Assembly: GCA_023435505.1 (NCBI GenBank)
Contig: JAEYRR010000262.1
Coordinates: 1-9,193 of the forward strand
Reading direction: 5' to 3'
Source of the DNA: Bacillota bacterium
GTDB taxonomy: Bacteria; Bacillota; Clostridia; Lachnospirales; Lachnospiraceae
Length of the DNA: 9,193 bases
The number at the start of each line of letters is the position of its first letter. The stretch's first letter is position 1. Made by a program: the position numbers and the translations under genes. This document shows, in pieces, positions 1 to 6,386 of the stretch. The notes under the pieces are model-generated. The model had not been told where the DNA came from. It worked only from the letters and a program-made list of their open reading frames with translations, and did no database searches.

Positions 1-239
1 AAGGTAGCCAATAGCACAGCAACAGCAATTCCTACCGCTTCATACCAATGGGATTGTCCCAAGACAACAAAGACCACATTGATAAGCAAGGCAACGCATA
101 GGATGATAATCATTGGATCCTTAAAATTACCTACCAGCTTTTCTAAAAAGCATTCTCCCTTATGTTCTGAAATGGAATTGTCACCGAATTTGGCTTTGGA
201 TTCCTGAACCTGGGCATCGTTTAATCCATAAATTTTCAT
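1..239 (-). CDS. Cation-transporting P-type ATPase (Ca2+ type), N-terminal fragment
   Basis: Partial gene running off the left edge; only the first 79 codons are present, whereas the family is usually about 850-900 residues. The start is ATG at 239-237 with an AAAAGGAG ribosome binding site 5 bases upstream (245-252). Residues 1-40 resemble the cation-ATPase N-terminal domain: GLNDAQVQESKAKFG, then FKDPMIIILCVALLINVVF entering membrane helix 1, then WYEAVGIAVAVLLAT entering helix 2. This pattern, especially KDPMIIIL and the YEAVGI-AVLLAT helix, is typical of PMCA/SERCA-like bacterial calcium-translocating ATPases, which export Ca2+ at the plasma membrane using ATP. The phosphorylation DKTGT motif and the ion-site residues lie outside the window, so ion specificity is inferred from the N terminus alone. 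A sigma-A-type promoter lies about 150 bases upstream (388-416). Confidence 0.8.
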   Translation of the reverse strand, partial: MKIYGLNDAQVQESKAKFGDNSISEHKGECFLEKLVGNFKDPMIIILCVALLINVVFVVLGQSHWYEAVGIAVAVLLAT

Positions 240-279
240 ACGTACTCCTTTTCTTAATACGAATTATTTGATTCCTACA

Positions 280-432
280 TTACTTGTAATTTCGATACTT
301 TATCATTGGTTTGTATTGTATCACTGATTCCTTGACATTATCTCCAAGGACATGCATTCCTTTTTCTGGCATCCAATAAGTGAGGAAATTATAGCATTCC
401 TTATATGCAACTTCAATAAAGTTACTCTCTTT
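280..432 (-). pseudogene. Possible 50-codon gene remnant without a start codon
   Basis: An open minus-strand frame of 50 codons runs from just after a TAA at 433-435 to a TAA at 280-282. It has no usable start: the first in-frame ATG is at 372 and has no ribosome binding site. The translation contains AYKECYNFLTYWMPEKGMHV followed by an E-x-x-x-x-Y near its end. That loosely resembles the C-terminal end of GyrI-like effector-binding domains (aY...yWlPesGye....fE.Y) found in AraC/MerR-type regulators. The resemblance is a judgement by eye, and a chance open frame is quite possible. It sits in the 227-base gap between the ATPase and the DUF445-like gene. Confidence 0.25.
388..416 (-). promoter_or_regulatory. 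Candidate sigma-A promoter for the P-type ATPase gene
   Basis: The minus strand reads TTGAAG (416-411), a 17-base spacer, then a perfect TATAAT (393-388). It would give a 5' untranslated leader of roughly 140 bases before the ATPase ATG at 239. The -35 matches consensus at 4 of 6 positions. It lies inside a 50-codon startless reading frame (280-432), so either that frame is dead or one of the two readings is coincidental. Confidence 0.5.
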
Positions 433-466
433 TTAATAGTAATTTAATTTATAAAATAGTTTTTCC

Positions 467-1201
467 CTAAATAAGTAATAGCGCCATAGAAAGCAGTCCA
501 CAAATCCCCCCGAAGCCTGCCATTCCTATCTGCATCCGAGATAACTGTTTAGGAAACAACTTATTTATCGAACCAGTCTGAGAGACAATATGGTCTGCCA
601 GATCCAAAATATTCTTCTTATAGATATCTAGTATAACCTCAGTAATTCTATCTCGATGGTTAAAGAACAACTCTCCTAACTCATACATTCTCTTTTCAGA
701 AAGCATCTGAAAACGTTCCTTCAGTTTCTCTTCTAACAATGGCTGACATCTTTCGTCCAGGTAGCTCTCCAGTGCTTTTTCCATTGGTTCTTCTACCATC
801 TCCCAAAGGCTTCCCTTCATAAGGCCGGCAACTAAACCTAATTTTATCTTCTCCACCAATACCCTTTTGATTTCTTCCAAGATGATATTGGCAATCTGAC
901 TGTTCTTAAGTTCAATGGTAATAACCTCTGCAAGCTTAGCACTTCCACTGTTAATAGCAGATTTTCTCGTCTCTTCTCCGATATAAAGATCTGTTACCTC
1001 TCCTATGGTCCTAGTATCCTGGGTAAGTTCTACTATCTTGTAGCCAATGCTGTCACTGATTGTCTGAATTACCTTATCTGATAACAATACACTCTCCAAC
1101 ATCTTGGTCTGAGATAGTTTCGATATATAATGCTTTACAGGAAAGCTTAAGCCATAACCTAAAGCTCCGCATAGTATAGGGGCTAGCCAGTATACATTCA
1201 T
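467..1201 (-). CDS. Small membrane protein resembling DUF445, function unknown
   Basis: This 244-residue protein has a hydrophobic segment at each end and a long charged middle. The N-terminal segment (about residues 4-22) contains LAPILCGALGYGLSFPVK, and the C-terminal one (about 226-244) is rich in Gly, Leu, Met and Ile and ends the protein. The middle (about 30-220) reads as amphipathic helices with many Glu/Lys residues. An N-terminal 'GAxxGYxxxxxxxK' helix, a helical body and a terminal helix are the layout of DUF445 (YheB-like) proteins, but those are usually longer and the match is by eye. The start is ATG 1201-1199 with a strong AAGGAGG (1209-1215) 7 bases upstream. A promoter candidate lies at 1256-1285, downstream of the preceding gene's terminator, so the gene is probably transcribed on its own. 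I see no terminator hairpin after its stop codon. Confidence 0.7.
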   Translation of the reverse strand: MNVYWLAPILCGALGYGLSFPVKHYISKLSQTKMLESVLLSDKVIQTISDSIGYKIVELTQDTRTIGEVTDLYIGEETRKSAINSGSAKLAEVITIELKNSQIANIILEEIKRVLVEKIKLGLVAGLMKGSLWEMVEEPMEKALESYLDERCQPLLEEKLKERFQMLSEKRMYELGELFFNHRDRITEVILDIYKKNILDLADHIVSQTGSINKLFPKQLSRMQIGMAGFGGICGLLSMALLLI

Positions 1202-1255
1202 TCTAATTCCTCCTTATGAGATGAAATATGTAATTGTAATAATAGACTTTCCTTG

Positions 1256-1285
1256 ATATTACCTCATAATAGCGGAGAATGTAAA
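1256..1285 (-). promoter_or_regulatory. Candidate promoter for the DUF445-like gene
   Basis: The minus strand reads TTTACA (1285-1280), an 18-base spacer, then TAATAT (1261-1256), about 55 bases before the ATG at 1201. It lies just past the terminator at 1291-1327, as expected if the downstream gene is an independent unit. The hexamers are near-consensus but the spacer is one base long. Confidence 0.45.
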
Positions 1286-1290
1286 GATAA

Positions 1291-1327
1291 ATAAAAAAGT
1301 GCAAACCCTTTCTTTAAAGGTTTGCAC
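1291..1327 (-). terminator. Rho-independent terminator after the GNAT gene
   Basis: On the minus strand GTGCAAACC pairs with GGTTTGCAC. The arms extend through AAAG/CTTT with one bulged base and a small loop (1299-1327), and are followed directly by a TTTTTT tract (1293-1298). It lies 15 bases past the acetyltransferase stop. The hairpin on its own is symmetric, but the T-run is only on the minus-strand side, which sets its direction. Confidence 0.85.
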
Positions 1328-1342
1328 CGTATATGTATATTC

Positions 1343-1840
1343 TCACTTTATTTTAGATTTCTGTTTCATATAGCGGCTTCTCTCATTTTCTACTAATGTA
1401 AAGCCACATGACAACAGTGTTTTTTCAGAAGCCCTATTATCTTTGTCAATATAGGCAGTTACTATTTGTGCATCTTGAAAAGAAAAGATTTTTTCCACAA
1501 GCAGCATAACCATTTCCCTACCTAGTTTCTTACCAATAAACGCTTCTTCACCTATTAAATAATCAATTCCATATGCACCTGTTAGTGGACATATTCCAAT
1601 GTCTTCATCGCTATCCTCACATTTATAGTAGAGGCACAATCCAATCGGATGTCCCTGGTACAGCACAATAAGATAGGTTATCCATTGATACTCACCTTTG
1701 TACTCTTTAATTTCAGATATCCAGTCATCAATTGCAATTCCCATACGAGGTATTTCGTACCATCTTTTCACATGTTCCTTATTCAACCAGCATTCTACTA
1801 GTGGAATATCATCGTCGTTTAGTAATCTAAATTCCAGCAT
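1343..1840 (-). CDS. GNAT-family N-acetyltransferase, AAC(6')-like
   Basis: This 165-residue cytoplasmic protein is predicted to move an acetyl group from acetyl-CoA to an amine. Visible features are an N-terminal RLL-x-DD-x-x-LVECWLN-x-EHVKRWY segment (residues 5-28), an acetyl-CoA-binding motif A (about 90-118, with GIDYLIGEEAFIGKKLG) and motif B NRASEKTLLSCGF (135-147). The 'GID-x-L......GKxLG' pattern followed by 'N..A...L...GF' is what aminoglycoside 6'-N-acetyltransferases of the AAC(6')-Ib type and RimJ/RimL-like enzymes share. The substrate cannot be told from sequence, and resistance should not be assumed. The start is ATG 1840; AGGAGG at 1855-1860 is 14 bases away, which is long, but the frame is closed by TAG immediately upstream, so no earlier start exists. 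It is an independent unit with its own terminator. Confidence 0.8.
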   Translation of the reverse strand: MLEFRLLNDDDIPLVECWLNKEHVKRWYEIPRMGIAIDDWISEIKEYKGEYQWITYLIVLYQGHPIGLCLYYKCEDSDEDIGICPLTGAYGIDYLIGEEAFIGKKLGREMVMLLVEKIFSFQDAQIVTAYIDKDNRASEKTLLSCGFTLVENERSRYMKQKSKIK

Positions 1841-2133
1841 TGTCGTCTCGTTAACCTCCTATCTATCAAGTTGCATAGTAATCTTTGTTTTGTCGGCTAA
1901 AATACTTTGTTCTGTTCTAATTGTATTATTCATAGCGTTACCTATTCGGGAGGGAAGAACTCTCATCTGCATCCATTTTCTTTCTTCATGAAGTCAGTTA
2001 GATTCCTTTATATGTACTGTTATATTTCCGTTACTTTCACAGTTATCTACTTTGCTTTCATGATCACAATAAGCAACTATTGCATCTACGGAAAATACAA
2101 TAATCTCGGCACAGCTAAATGGTCCATTTTACC
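1841..2133. other. Stretch of about 290 bases without a convincing gene
   Basis: This lies between the GNAT start and the tRNA-Thr terminator. I found no convincing promoter for the GNAT gene here and no RNA or repeat I could name. Two short minus-strand frames occur. One is a 24-codon ATG frame at 1859-1933 whose stop overlaps the GNAT ribosome binding site. The other is a 43-codon frame lacking any start, ending around 2000. A plus-strand TTG frame at 1907-2152 has no ribosome binding site and runs into the terminator stem. Confidence 0.6.
1859..1933 (-). CDS. Possible 24-codon leader peptide upstream of the GNAT gene
   Basis: ATG at 1933 opens a frame encoding MNNTIRTEQS...TMQLDR and ending in TAG at 1861-1859. 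Its stop overlaps the AGGAGG ribosome binding site (1855-1860) of the acetyltransferase. Its own ribosome binding site is weak (AGG with 7-base spacing). The arrangement is what a translationally coupled leader would show, but a frame this short is easily accidental, and I recognise no family. Confidence 0.2.
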   Translation of the reverse strand: MNNTIRTEQSILADKTKITMQLDR

Positions 2134-2183
2134 CAAAACAAAACCCCTGTAAAATCTCGCAAATGCTGATTCTACAAGGGTTT
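2134..2183 (-). terminator. Strong terminator after tRNA-Thr, end of the cysE-sigH transcript
   Basis: On the minus strand a 16-base arm (2183-2168, AAACCCTTGTAGAATC) pairs fully with 2156-2141 (two G-U pairs in RNA), with an 11-base loop. TTTTGTTTT follows on the 3' side. It starts 10 bases after the tRNA end. It is the first hairpin-plus-T-tract I see after the T-box terminator at 6354, so it probably ends the whole operon. Confidence 0.85.
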
Positions 2184-2192
2184 GCACCGTTA

Positions 2193-2264
2193 AGCTGCTG
2201 GCGGGAATTGAACCCGCGACCTCTTCCTTACCAAGGAAACGCTCTACCCCTGAGCCACAGCAGC
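2193..2264 (-). tRNA. tRNA-Thr (anticodon GGT)
   Basis: The minus strand folds as a complete cloverleaf. The acceptor GCTGCTG (2264-2258) pairs with CAGCAGC, the D arm is GCTC/GAGC, and the anticodon stem TTTCC/GGAAG encloses the loop TTGGTAA with anticodon GGT. The T arm is GCGGG-TTCAATT-CCCGC. The 3' CCA is not encoded; the discriminator is T at 2193. It reads ACC and ACU codons. It begins 23 bases after the sigH stop with no promoter of its own that I can see, so it is probably cut out of the protein-coding transcript. The terminator at 2134-2183 follows directly. Confidence 0.97.
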
Positions 2265-2287
2265 ATTACATATAAAGTTACCACAAT

Positions 2288-2917
2288 CTACATTTCTTTT
2301 ATCAAGGCATTCAGCTTTGCACGAATCCGTTGCAGAGCATTGTCTATAGACTTCGGTTCCTTATTTAGAACAGCGGCAATCTCGGTATACTTCATTCCGA
2401 CAACAAACAACTTTAGAACCTCTTTTTCGAGGTTGCTCAACCGCCTCTCGAGTTCATATTCTATCATACAGGTACGTTCCTTGTCAATAAGCAATTCCTC
2501 TGGATTTGAATTTACGTCCTGGTATATTATGTCTATTATGGAAAGCATATCCTCGTTATCACTGAAACTATTTTTAACTGGCGAATTAAAGGAGATATAT
2601 GTGTTTAACGGAAGGTTTTTCTTTCTGTTCGACGCTTTGATTGCATCATATATCTGTCTAGATATACATAAATCTGCAAAATAACTAAAGCTGGCATTTT
2701 TAGTCTTATCATAATCCCGGATCGCCTTGTACAGTCCAATCATACCTTCCTGAATTAAATCATCCCTGTCTCCGCCTATAATAAATAGAGCCTTAGCCTT
2801 CTGTCGAACAGCATTTTTATATTTTTCCAGAAGGTAATCTACAGCATCTGAGTCCTGTTTGCGAATTCTCTCTATGATTTCTTCATCTGTAAGTGTTTTG
2901 TATTCTTCAAATGCCAT
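2288..2917 (-). CDS. sigH: RNA polymerase sigma-H (sigma-30), early sporulation sigma factor
   Basis: This 209-residue sigma-70-family protein directs RNA polymerase to stationary-phase and early sporulation promoters (in Bacillus these include spo0A, spoIIA and ftsZ promoters). Region 2 spans about residues 23-105, with DSDAVDYLL-x-KYK, then DRDDLIQEGMIGLYKAIRDYD (core binding, 50-70) and ADLCISRQIYDAIK (-10 recognition, 81-94). Region 4 spans about 153-203, with LSNLEKEVLKLF and the SIDNALQRIRAKL helix (190-202) for -35 contact. Length and motifs match B. subtilis SigH closely. The start ATG 2917 is preceded by AGGTGG (2925-2930) at 7 bases. It follows rlmB by 34 bases. The yacP gene found between them in Bacillus is absent. 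A weak internal promoter (TTATGA, 17 bases, TAAAAT, about 2961-2989) is possible but unconvincing. Confidence 0.93.
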   Translation of the reverse strand: MAFEEYKTLTDEEIIERIRKQDSDAVDYLLEKYKNAVRQKAKALFIIGGDRDDLIQEGMIGLYKAIRDYDKTKNASFSYFADLCISRQIYDAIKASNRKKNLPLNTYISFNSPVKNSFSDNEDMLSIIDIIYQDVNSNPEELLIDKERTCMIEYELERRLSNLEKEVLKLFVVGMKYTEIAAVLNKEPKSIDNALQRIRAKLNALIKEM

Positions 2918-2951
2918 AGAAGCACCACCTGGTTCTAAGTTTATTCTCTAG

Positions 2952-3692
2952 CTATTTTAATCTCTGTCTAACGATTTCATAAGAAAGCACGCCCATAGCA
3001 ACAGAAGCATTTAGTGAATCTATGTTTCCTTTCATAGGAATACGTACGACATAGTCACACTTTTCCTTTACCAGACGGCTGACACCTTCTCCTTCACTAC
3101 CGATTACAAGACCGATTGAGCCTGTCAGATTGACATTATACATCAAATCTCCATCCATATCAGCACAAGCAAACCACATTCCCTTTTGCTTTAATTCTTC
3201 TATGGTTGTACTAAGATTGGTCACCTTTGCTACCGGTACATAATTAATCGCTCCTGCACTGACCTTAGCTACGGTTGCAGTAAGCCCTACAGCGCGACGC
3301 TTTGGAATAATGATTCCATGGGCACCTGCTTGGTTAGCCGTACGAATCATTGCACCAAGGTTGTGTGGATCCTCTATATTATCTAACAGTATGAAAAATG
3401 GAGGTTCTCCCTTCTCCTCAGCTAGTCGAAACATATCCTCGATGGTAGCATATTCATAAGCCGCTGCATAGGCAATGACGCCCTGATGCTTACCTGCTTC
3501 TGAAAGCTGGTCTAAGCGTTCCTTTTTAACATAGCTGATGATTGTATCGGTTTTTTTTGCTTCTCGCAAAATAGACTGTACTGGACCATCCTGACATCCT
3601 TCCATGATAAACAAACGATCAATCGGTTTCTTTGCGCGAAATGCCTCCAATACAGCATTTCTTCCTTCTATTGTTAATTCCTCGTATCTCAT
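2952..3692 (-). CDS. rlmB: 23S rRNA (guanosine-2251-2'-O)-methyltransferase RlmB
   Basis: This 246-residue SpoU/TrmH-family enzyme transfers a methyl group from S-adenosylmethionine to the ribose of a guanosine in the 23S rRNA P-loop. Residues 7-75 form the N-terminal substrate-binding domain (IEGRNAVLEAF...GKHQGVIAY). The SPOUT knot follows: motif 1 DNIEDPHNLGAMIRTA (104-119, with the conserved Asn and Arg), motif 2 IGLVIGSEGEGVSRL (193-207) and motif 3 SLNASVAMGVLSYE (226-239). Full length for the family. The ATG is 8 bases after the mrnC stop, and its AGGAG overlaps that stop codon (3698-3702), so translation is probably coupled. Both neighbours mrnC and rlmB act on 23S rRNA. The gene holds an eight-A tract on the coding strand (3551-3558). 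YacO is the Bacillus name. Confidence 0.93.
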   Translation of the reverse strand: MRYEELTIEGRNAVLEAFRAKKPIDRLFIMEGCQDGPVQSILREAKKTDTIISYVKKERLDQLSEAGKHQGVIAYAAAYEYATIEDMFRLAEEKGEPPFFILLDNIEDPHNLGAMIRTANQAGAHGIIIPKRRAVGLTATVAKVSAGAINYVPVAKVTNLSTTIEELKQKGMWFACADMDGDLMYNVNLTGSIGLVIGSEGEGVSRLVKEKCDYVVRIPMKGNIDSLNASVAMGVLSYEIVRQRLK

Positions 3693-3700
3693 TTTCTCTC

Positions 3701-4138
3701 CTATTTCTCAAGCCGATTAAGGCCATATTGTACCAGTTCTACAATTCGATTCAATCGGTCACATAAATATAGATATCCTAATAAAGCTTCAAAACCTGTG
3801 GCAATCCGATACTCTGTAATGGTTGCATTTTTGGCAGAAGTATAGGATTTTGCATTACGACCACGTTTATAGATACCTGCTTCCTCCTCCGTCAGAATAT
3901 CCTCAATGGCATGAAACATCTTCATCTGGGTAGGTGCCTTTACAAAACTACTGCACTCCTTATGAAGGCTATTCACCGGTGCATTCCCATGTGACAAGGC
4001 AATGGTCCTTATAATAATATCATAGATACCATCTCCGATATATGCCAGTACCAAAGGAGAATACTGTTTTGGATCATAATCCGCCAAATCAAAAGACTGA
4101 CGAAGATATTCATGTAACTTTAACTCATCCATCTTCAT
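3701..4138 (-). CDS. mrnC: Mini-ribonuclease III
   Basis: This 145-residue RNase III catalytic domain has no double-stranded-RNA-binding domain, which is the hallmark of Mini-III. In Bacillus the enzyme trims both ends of 23S rRNA precursors. Visible motifs are SPLVLAYIGDGIYD (27-40, with Asp36 as a metal ligand), KRGRNAKSYTSAKNA (91-105) and TGFEALLGYLYL (114-125, with Glu117 as the other acidic catalytic residue). Two ATGs (4138 and 4132) are possible; neither has a strong ribosome binding site (only a loose GAG-rich stretch), and I use the first. It lies 27 bases after cysS and 8 bases before rlmB. This is the conserved cysS-mrnC-rlmB order of Firmicutes. Confidence 0.93.
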   Translation of the reverse strand: MKMDELKLHEYLRQSFDLADYDPKQYSPLVLAYIGDGIYDIIIRTIALSHGNAPVNSLHKECSSFVKAPTQMKMFHAIEDILTEEEAGIYKRGRNAKSYTSAKNATITEYRIATGFEALLGYLYLCDRLNRIVELVQYGLNRLEK

Positions 4139-4165
4139 TCTACTCGCTCTTTCTTTTTCGCTATT

Positions 4166-5563
4166 TTACGCTCGTTTCCAACGAACTCCTTCTCTGGTAT
4201 CCTCTAAAATGATTCCCTTCTCAAGCAATTCGTTACGAATCTCATCTGCACGAGCAAAATTACGAGCTTTTCTTGCATCCTGTCGTTCTTGAATCAAGCC
4301 TTCAATTTCTGAATCTAATAATTCCTTCTTTGTAGCTGCTTCAATACCAAGTATATCACATAATACAAGAATTTTGTCTAATAGGAACTGAAGAACTTCT
4401 TTGCTGCTTGTCTCACTGGAATTGGAATTAGCAAGTTTAACAAGTTCAAAAATGGCGGAAATAGCATCTGCTGTATTAAAATCATCCTCCATCGCTGCAT
4501 TGAACTTTTCATTAAGAGCATTGGCTTCCGCAATTACTCCTTTTTCTTCAGCAGTCGCCTCATTTACCTGGGCATTATCCAATAAAAATTGAAGATTTGA
4601 CACACAAGTCTTAATACGATCTAAACCACTTTTTGCAGCATCCATTAAATCACGACTAAAGTTTAATGGACTTCTGTAATGAGAACTGAGCATGAAGAAA
4701 CGAAGTACCTGTAGGTCGAATTGTTCTCCTATTTCTCGAACGGTAAAGAAATTGCCTGCAGATTTAGACATTTTCTTGTTGTCGATATTTAAGAACCCAT
4801 TATGCATCCAGTATTTCGAAAAATCTTTTCCATTGGCTGCCTCACTTTGGGCAATCTCATTTTCGTGATGTGGGAATATTAGATCCTCTCCACCTGCATG
4901 GATATCAATGGAATTCCCCAGATATTTTTTGCTCATAACGGAGCATTCGATATGCCAGCCTGGTCTTCCATCGCTCCAAGGAGAAGGCCAGCTAGGCTCA
5001 CCTTCCTTCTTTGGTTTCCAGAGCACGAAATCCATTGGATCCTCTTTTTCGTCAGAAACTGCTATACGAATACCTGCTTCTAAGTCATCAATATTTTTTT
5101 TGGAAAGTTTACCATAACCATCAAATCTTCTGGTTCTAAAATAGACAGTCCCATTTTTCTCATAAGCAAAGCCTTTGTCGATTAAAGTCTTAATCATCTC
5201 TATCATGCCGTCGATTTCTTCTGTAGCTTTTGGATGAGTAGTGGCAGGTTTGATGTTTAAGTCCTTCATATCTTTTTTACATTCTTTTATATAACGTTCA
5301 GAAATCTCAGAGGAAGAGACTCCTTCTTCATTGGCTTTCTTGATGATCTTATCATCTACATCAGTAAAGTTAGAAACATAATTTACTTCATATCCCTTAT
5401 ATTCAAAATATCTCCTTACTGTGTCAAAAATAATCATTGGTCTGGCATTTCCAATATGAATATAGTTATAAACCGTAGGGCCGCACACATACATGCGCAC
5501 CTTACCAGGTTCGATTGGGACAAATTCTTCTTTTGATTTGGATAGAGTATTATATAGTTTCAT
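4166..5563 (-). CDS. cysS: Cysteinyl-tRNA synthetase
   Basis: This 465-residue class I synthetase joins cysteine to tRNA-Cys using ATP; 465 residues is the normal length. The Rossmann fold carries the HIGH-type signature HIGN (36-39) after MYVCGPTVYNY, and KMSKS is at 264-268. The four zinc ligands that select cysteine are present: Cys27, Cys207 (WHIECS), His232 and Glu236 (FPHHENE). The C-terminal helical domain includes ARKARNFARADEIRNEL, a usual CysRS tail that contacts the anticodon end. The start ATG 5563 has GGAGG (5571-5575) at 7 bases. It lies 56 bases after cysE. The upstream T-box, read by tRNA-Cys, makes this a self-sensing gene: its product removes the inducing uncharged tRNA. Confidence 0.97.
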   Translation of the reverse strand: MKLYNTLSKSKEEFVPIEPGKVRMYVCGPTVYNYIHIGNARPMIIFDTVRRYFEYKGYEVNYVSNFTDVDDKIIKKANEEGVSSSEISERYIKECKKDMKDLNIKPATTHPKATEEIDGMIEMIKTLIDKGFAYEKNGTVYFRTRRFDGYGKLSKKNIDDLEAGIRIAVSDEKEDPMDFVLWKPKKEGEPSWPSPWSDGRPGWHIECSVMSKKYLGNSIDIHAGGEDLIFPHHENEIAQSEAANGKDFSKYWMHNGFLNIDNKKMSKSAGNFFTVREIGEQFDLQVLRFFMLSSHYRSPLNFSRDLMDAAKSGLDRIKTCVSNLQFLLDNAQVNEATAEEKGVIAEANALNEKFNAAMEDDFNTADAISAIFELVKLANSNSSETSSKEVLQFLLDKILVLCDILGIEAATKKELLDSEIEGLIQERQDARKARNFARADEIRNELLEKGIILEDTREGVRWKRA

Positions 5564-5619
5564 TTTATTTCCTCCATATTTTATTACTTTCTTTTGTACT
5601 TTGTCGCTTTTATATACAA

Positions 5620-6288
5620 TTATTGCCTTTGTTCCAGTTGTTCAACACGGGCCAACAGTTTATCTAACATTTTCCGTAGGTTCTCATTCTCATCCTGCAA
5701 CTGCTGTATATCATTTTTAACAGGGTCAGGTAAATGTACCTGATCCAAATCCTCTGTTGGTACTTTTATATTATCCCTCTTTACTACACGTCCAGGAACG
5801 CCCACAACAGTTGAATTAGGTGGTACCTCAGATAAAACGACACTTCCCGCACCTATTTTGGAGTTACTGCCCACGGTAAAGGAACCCAATACTTTAGCAC
5901 CTGCACTGATCATAACATTGTCCCCTATAGTAGGATGTCGTTTACCATGCTCCTTACCGGTACCTCCAAGGGTAACTCCCTGATACAAGGTAACATCATT
6001 GCCCAAAACTGCAGTCTCTCCTATGATTACTCCATGGCCATGGTCAATGAATAAGCCCTTTCCAATGGTTGCACCAGGATGGATCTCTATGCCAGTCTTA
6101 CGCGCAGTACGTTGAGATATCCAGCGTGCCAGAAAATAATGCTTGTGTAAATATAATTTATGTGCAATACGATACCGTATTACTGCTTTAAAACTTGGAT
6201 ATAAGAATACCTCGGCCGAACACTTTATAGCAGGGTCCCTTTCTCTAATAATTGCGGCTTCCTCTTTCACAAATCTTATGAATCCCAT
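5620..6288 (-). CDS. cysE: Serine O-acetyltransferase
   Basis: This 222-residue enzyme makes O-acetylserine from serine and acetyl-CoA, the committed step of cysteine synthesis. An N-terminal helical domain (about 1-65, with the RDPAI serine-site segment at 17-21) leads into a left-handed beta-helix of hexapeptide repeats (about 66-172). The catalytic DHGHG is at 82-86, followed by VIIGETAVLG and VTLGGTGKEHGKRHP. The last 35 residues (about 188-222, QQLQDENENLRKMLDKLLARV) form a leucine-heptad coiled coil. The protein ends in ...EQRQ, not the terminal Ile that enterobacterial CysE uses to dock in CysK, so a classical cysteine-synthase complex is doubtful. The start ATG 6288 has AAAGGAG at 7 bases (6296-6302). 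First gene of the T-box operon. Confidence 0.96.
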   Translation of the reverse strand: MGFIRFVKEEAAIIRERDPAIKCSAEVFLYPSFKAVIRYRIAHKLYLHKHYFLARWISQRTARKTGIEIHPGATIGKGLFIDHGHGVIIGETAVLGNDVTLYQGVTLGGTGKEHGKRHPTIGDNVMISAGAKVLGSFTVGSNSKIGAGSVVLSEVPPNSTVVGVPGRVVKRDNIKVPTEDLDQVHLPDPVKNDIQQLQDENENLRKMLDKLLARVEQLEQRQ

Positions 6289-6353
6289 ACTATCGCTCCT
6301 TTCTTACGATAACATTTATAACAATCTCCTCTTGACATCGTATGTTATTTAAA

Positions 6354-6386
6354 CAAAAAAACCTCGTCTCTGTATAGAGACGAGGT
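6354..6386 (-). terminator. T-box-controlled attenuator hairpin
   Basis: A perfect 11-bp stem, ACCTCGTCTCT (6386-6376) with AGAGACGAGGT (6371-6361), has a four-base loop and is followed by a T6 run (6360-6355). It overlaps the 3' half of the antiterminator, so the two structures exclude each other. Because I see no terminator between the GH5-like gene and this point, it would also stop read-through from that gene when cysteine is plentiful. Confidence 0.93.

Noticed and set aside
1343..1840. Calling the GNAT gene an aminoglycoside resistance gene
   Set aside because: The resemblance to AAC(6') enzymes is at motif level only; the substrate cannot be deduced.
1698..2152. Two overlapping plus-strand frames (1698-1991 and 1907-2152)
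   Set aside because: The first is antisense to the GNAT gene; the second starts at TTG without a ribosome binding site, is Phe/Tyr/Ile-rich by base bias and ends inside the terminator stem.
2163..2684. Plus-strand 173-codon frame
   Set aside because: It begins inside the terminator and reads through the antisense of the tRNA (giving the familiar RELNPRPLPYQG artefact) and of sigH; no ribosome binding site.
2961..2989. Internal promoter for sigH (TTATGA-17-TAAAAT)
   Set aside because: The -35 matches consensus at only 3 of 6 positions and the site lies within rlmB; too weak to list as a feature.
4401..5117. Plus-strand frames opposite cysS
   Set aside because: Antisense shadows of a well-supported cysS; no start signals and no recognisable protein.
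5493..6352. Plus-strand frames at 5493-5720 and 6143-6352
   Set aside because: Antisense to cysE/cysS and the T-box leader, without ribosome binding sites.
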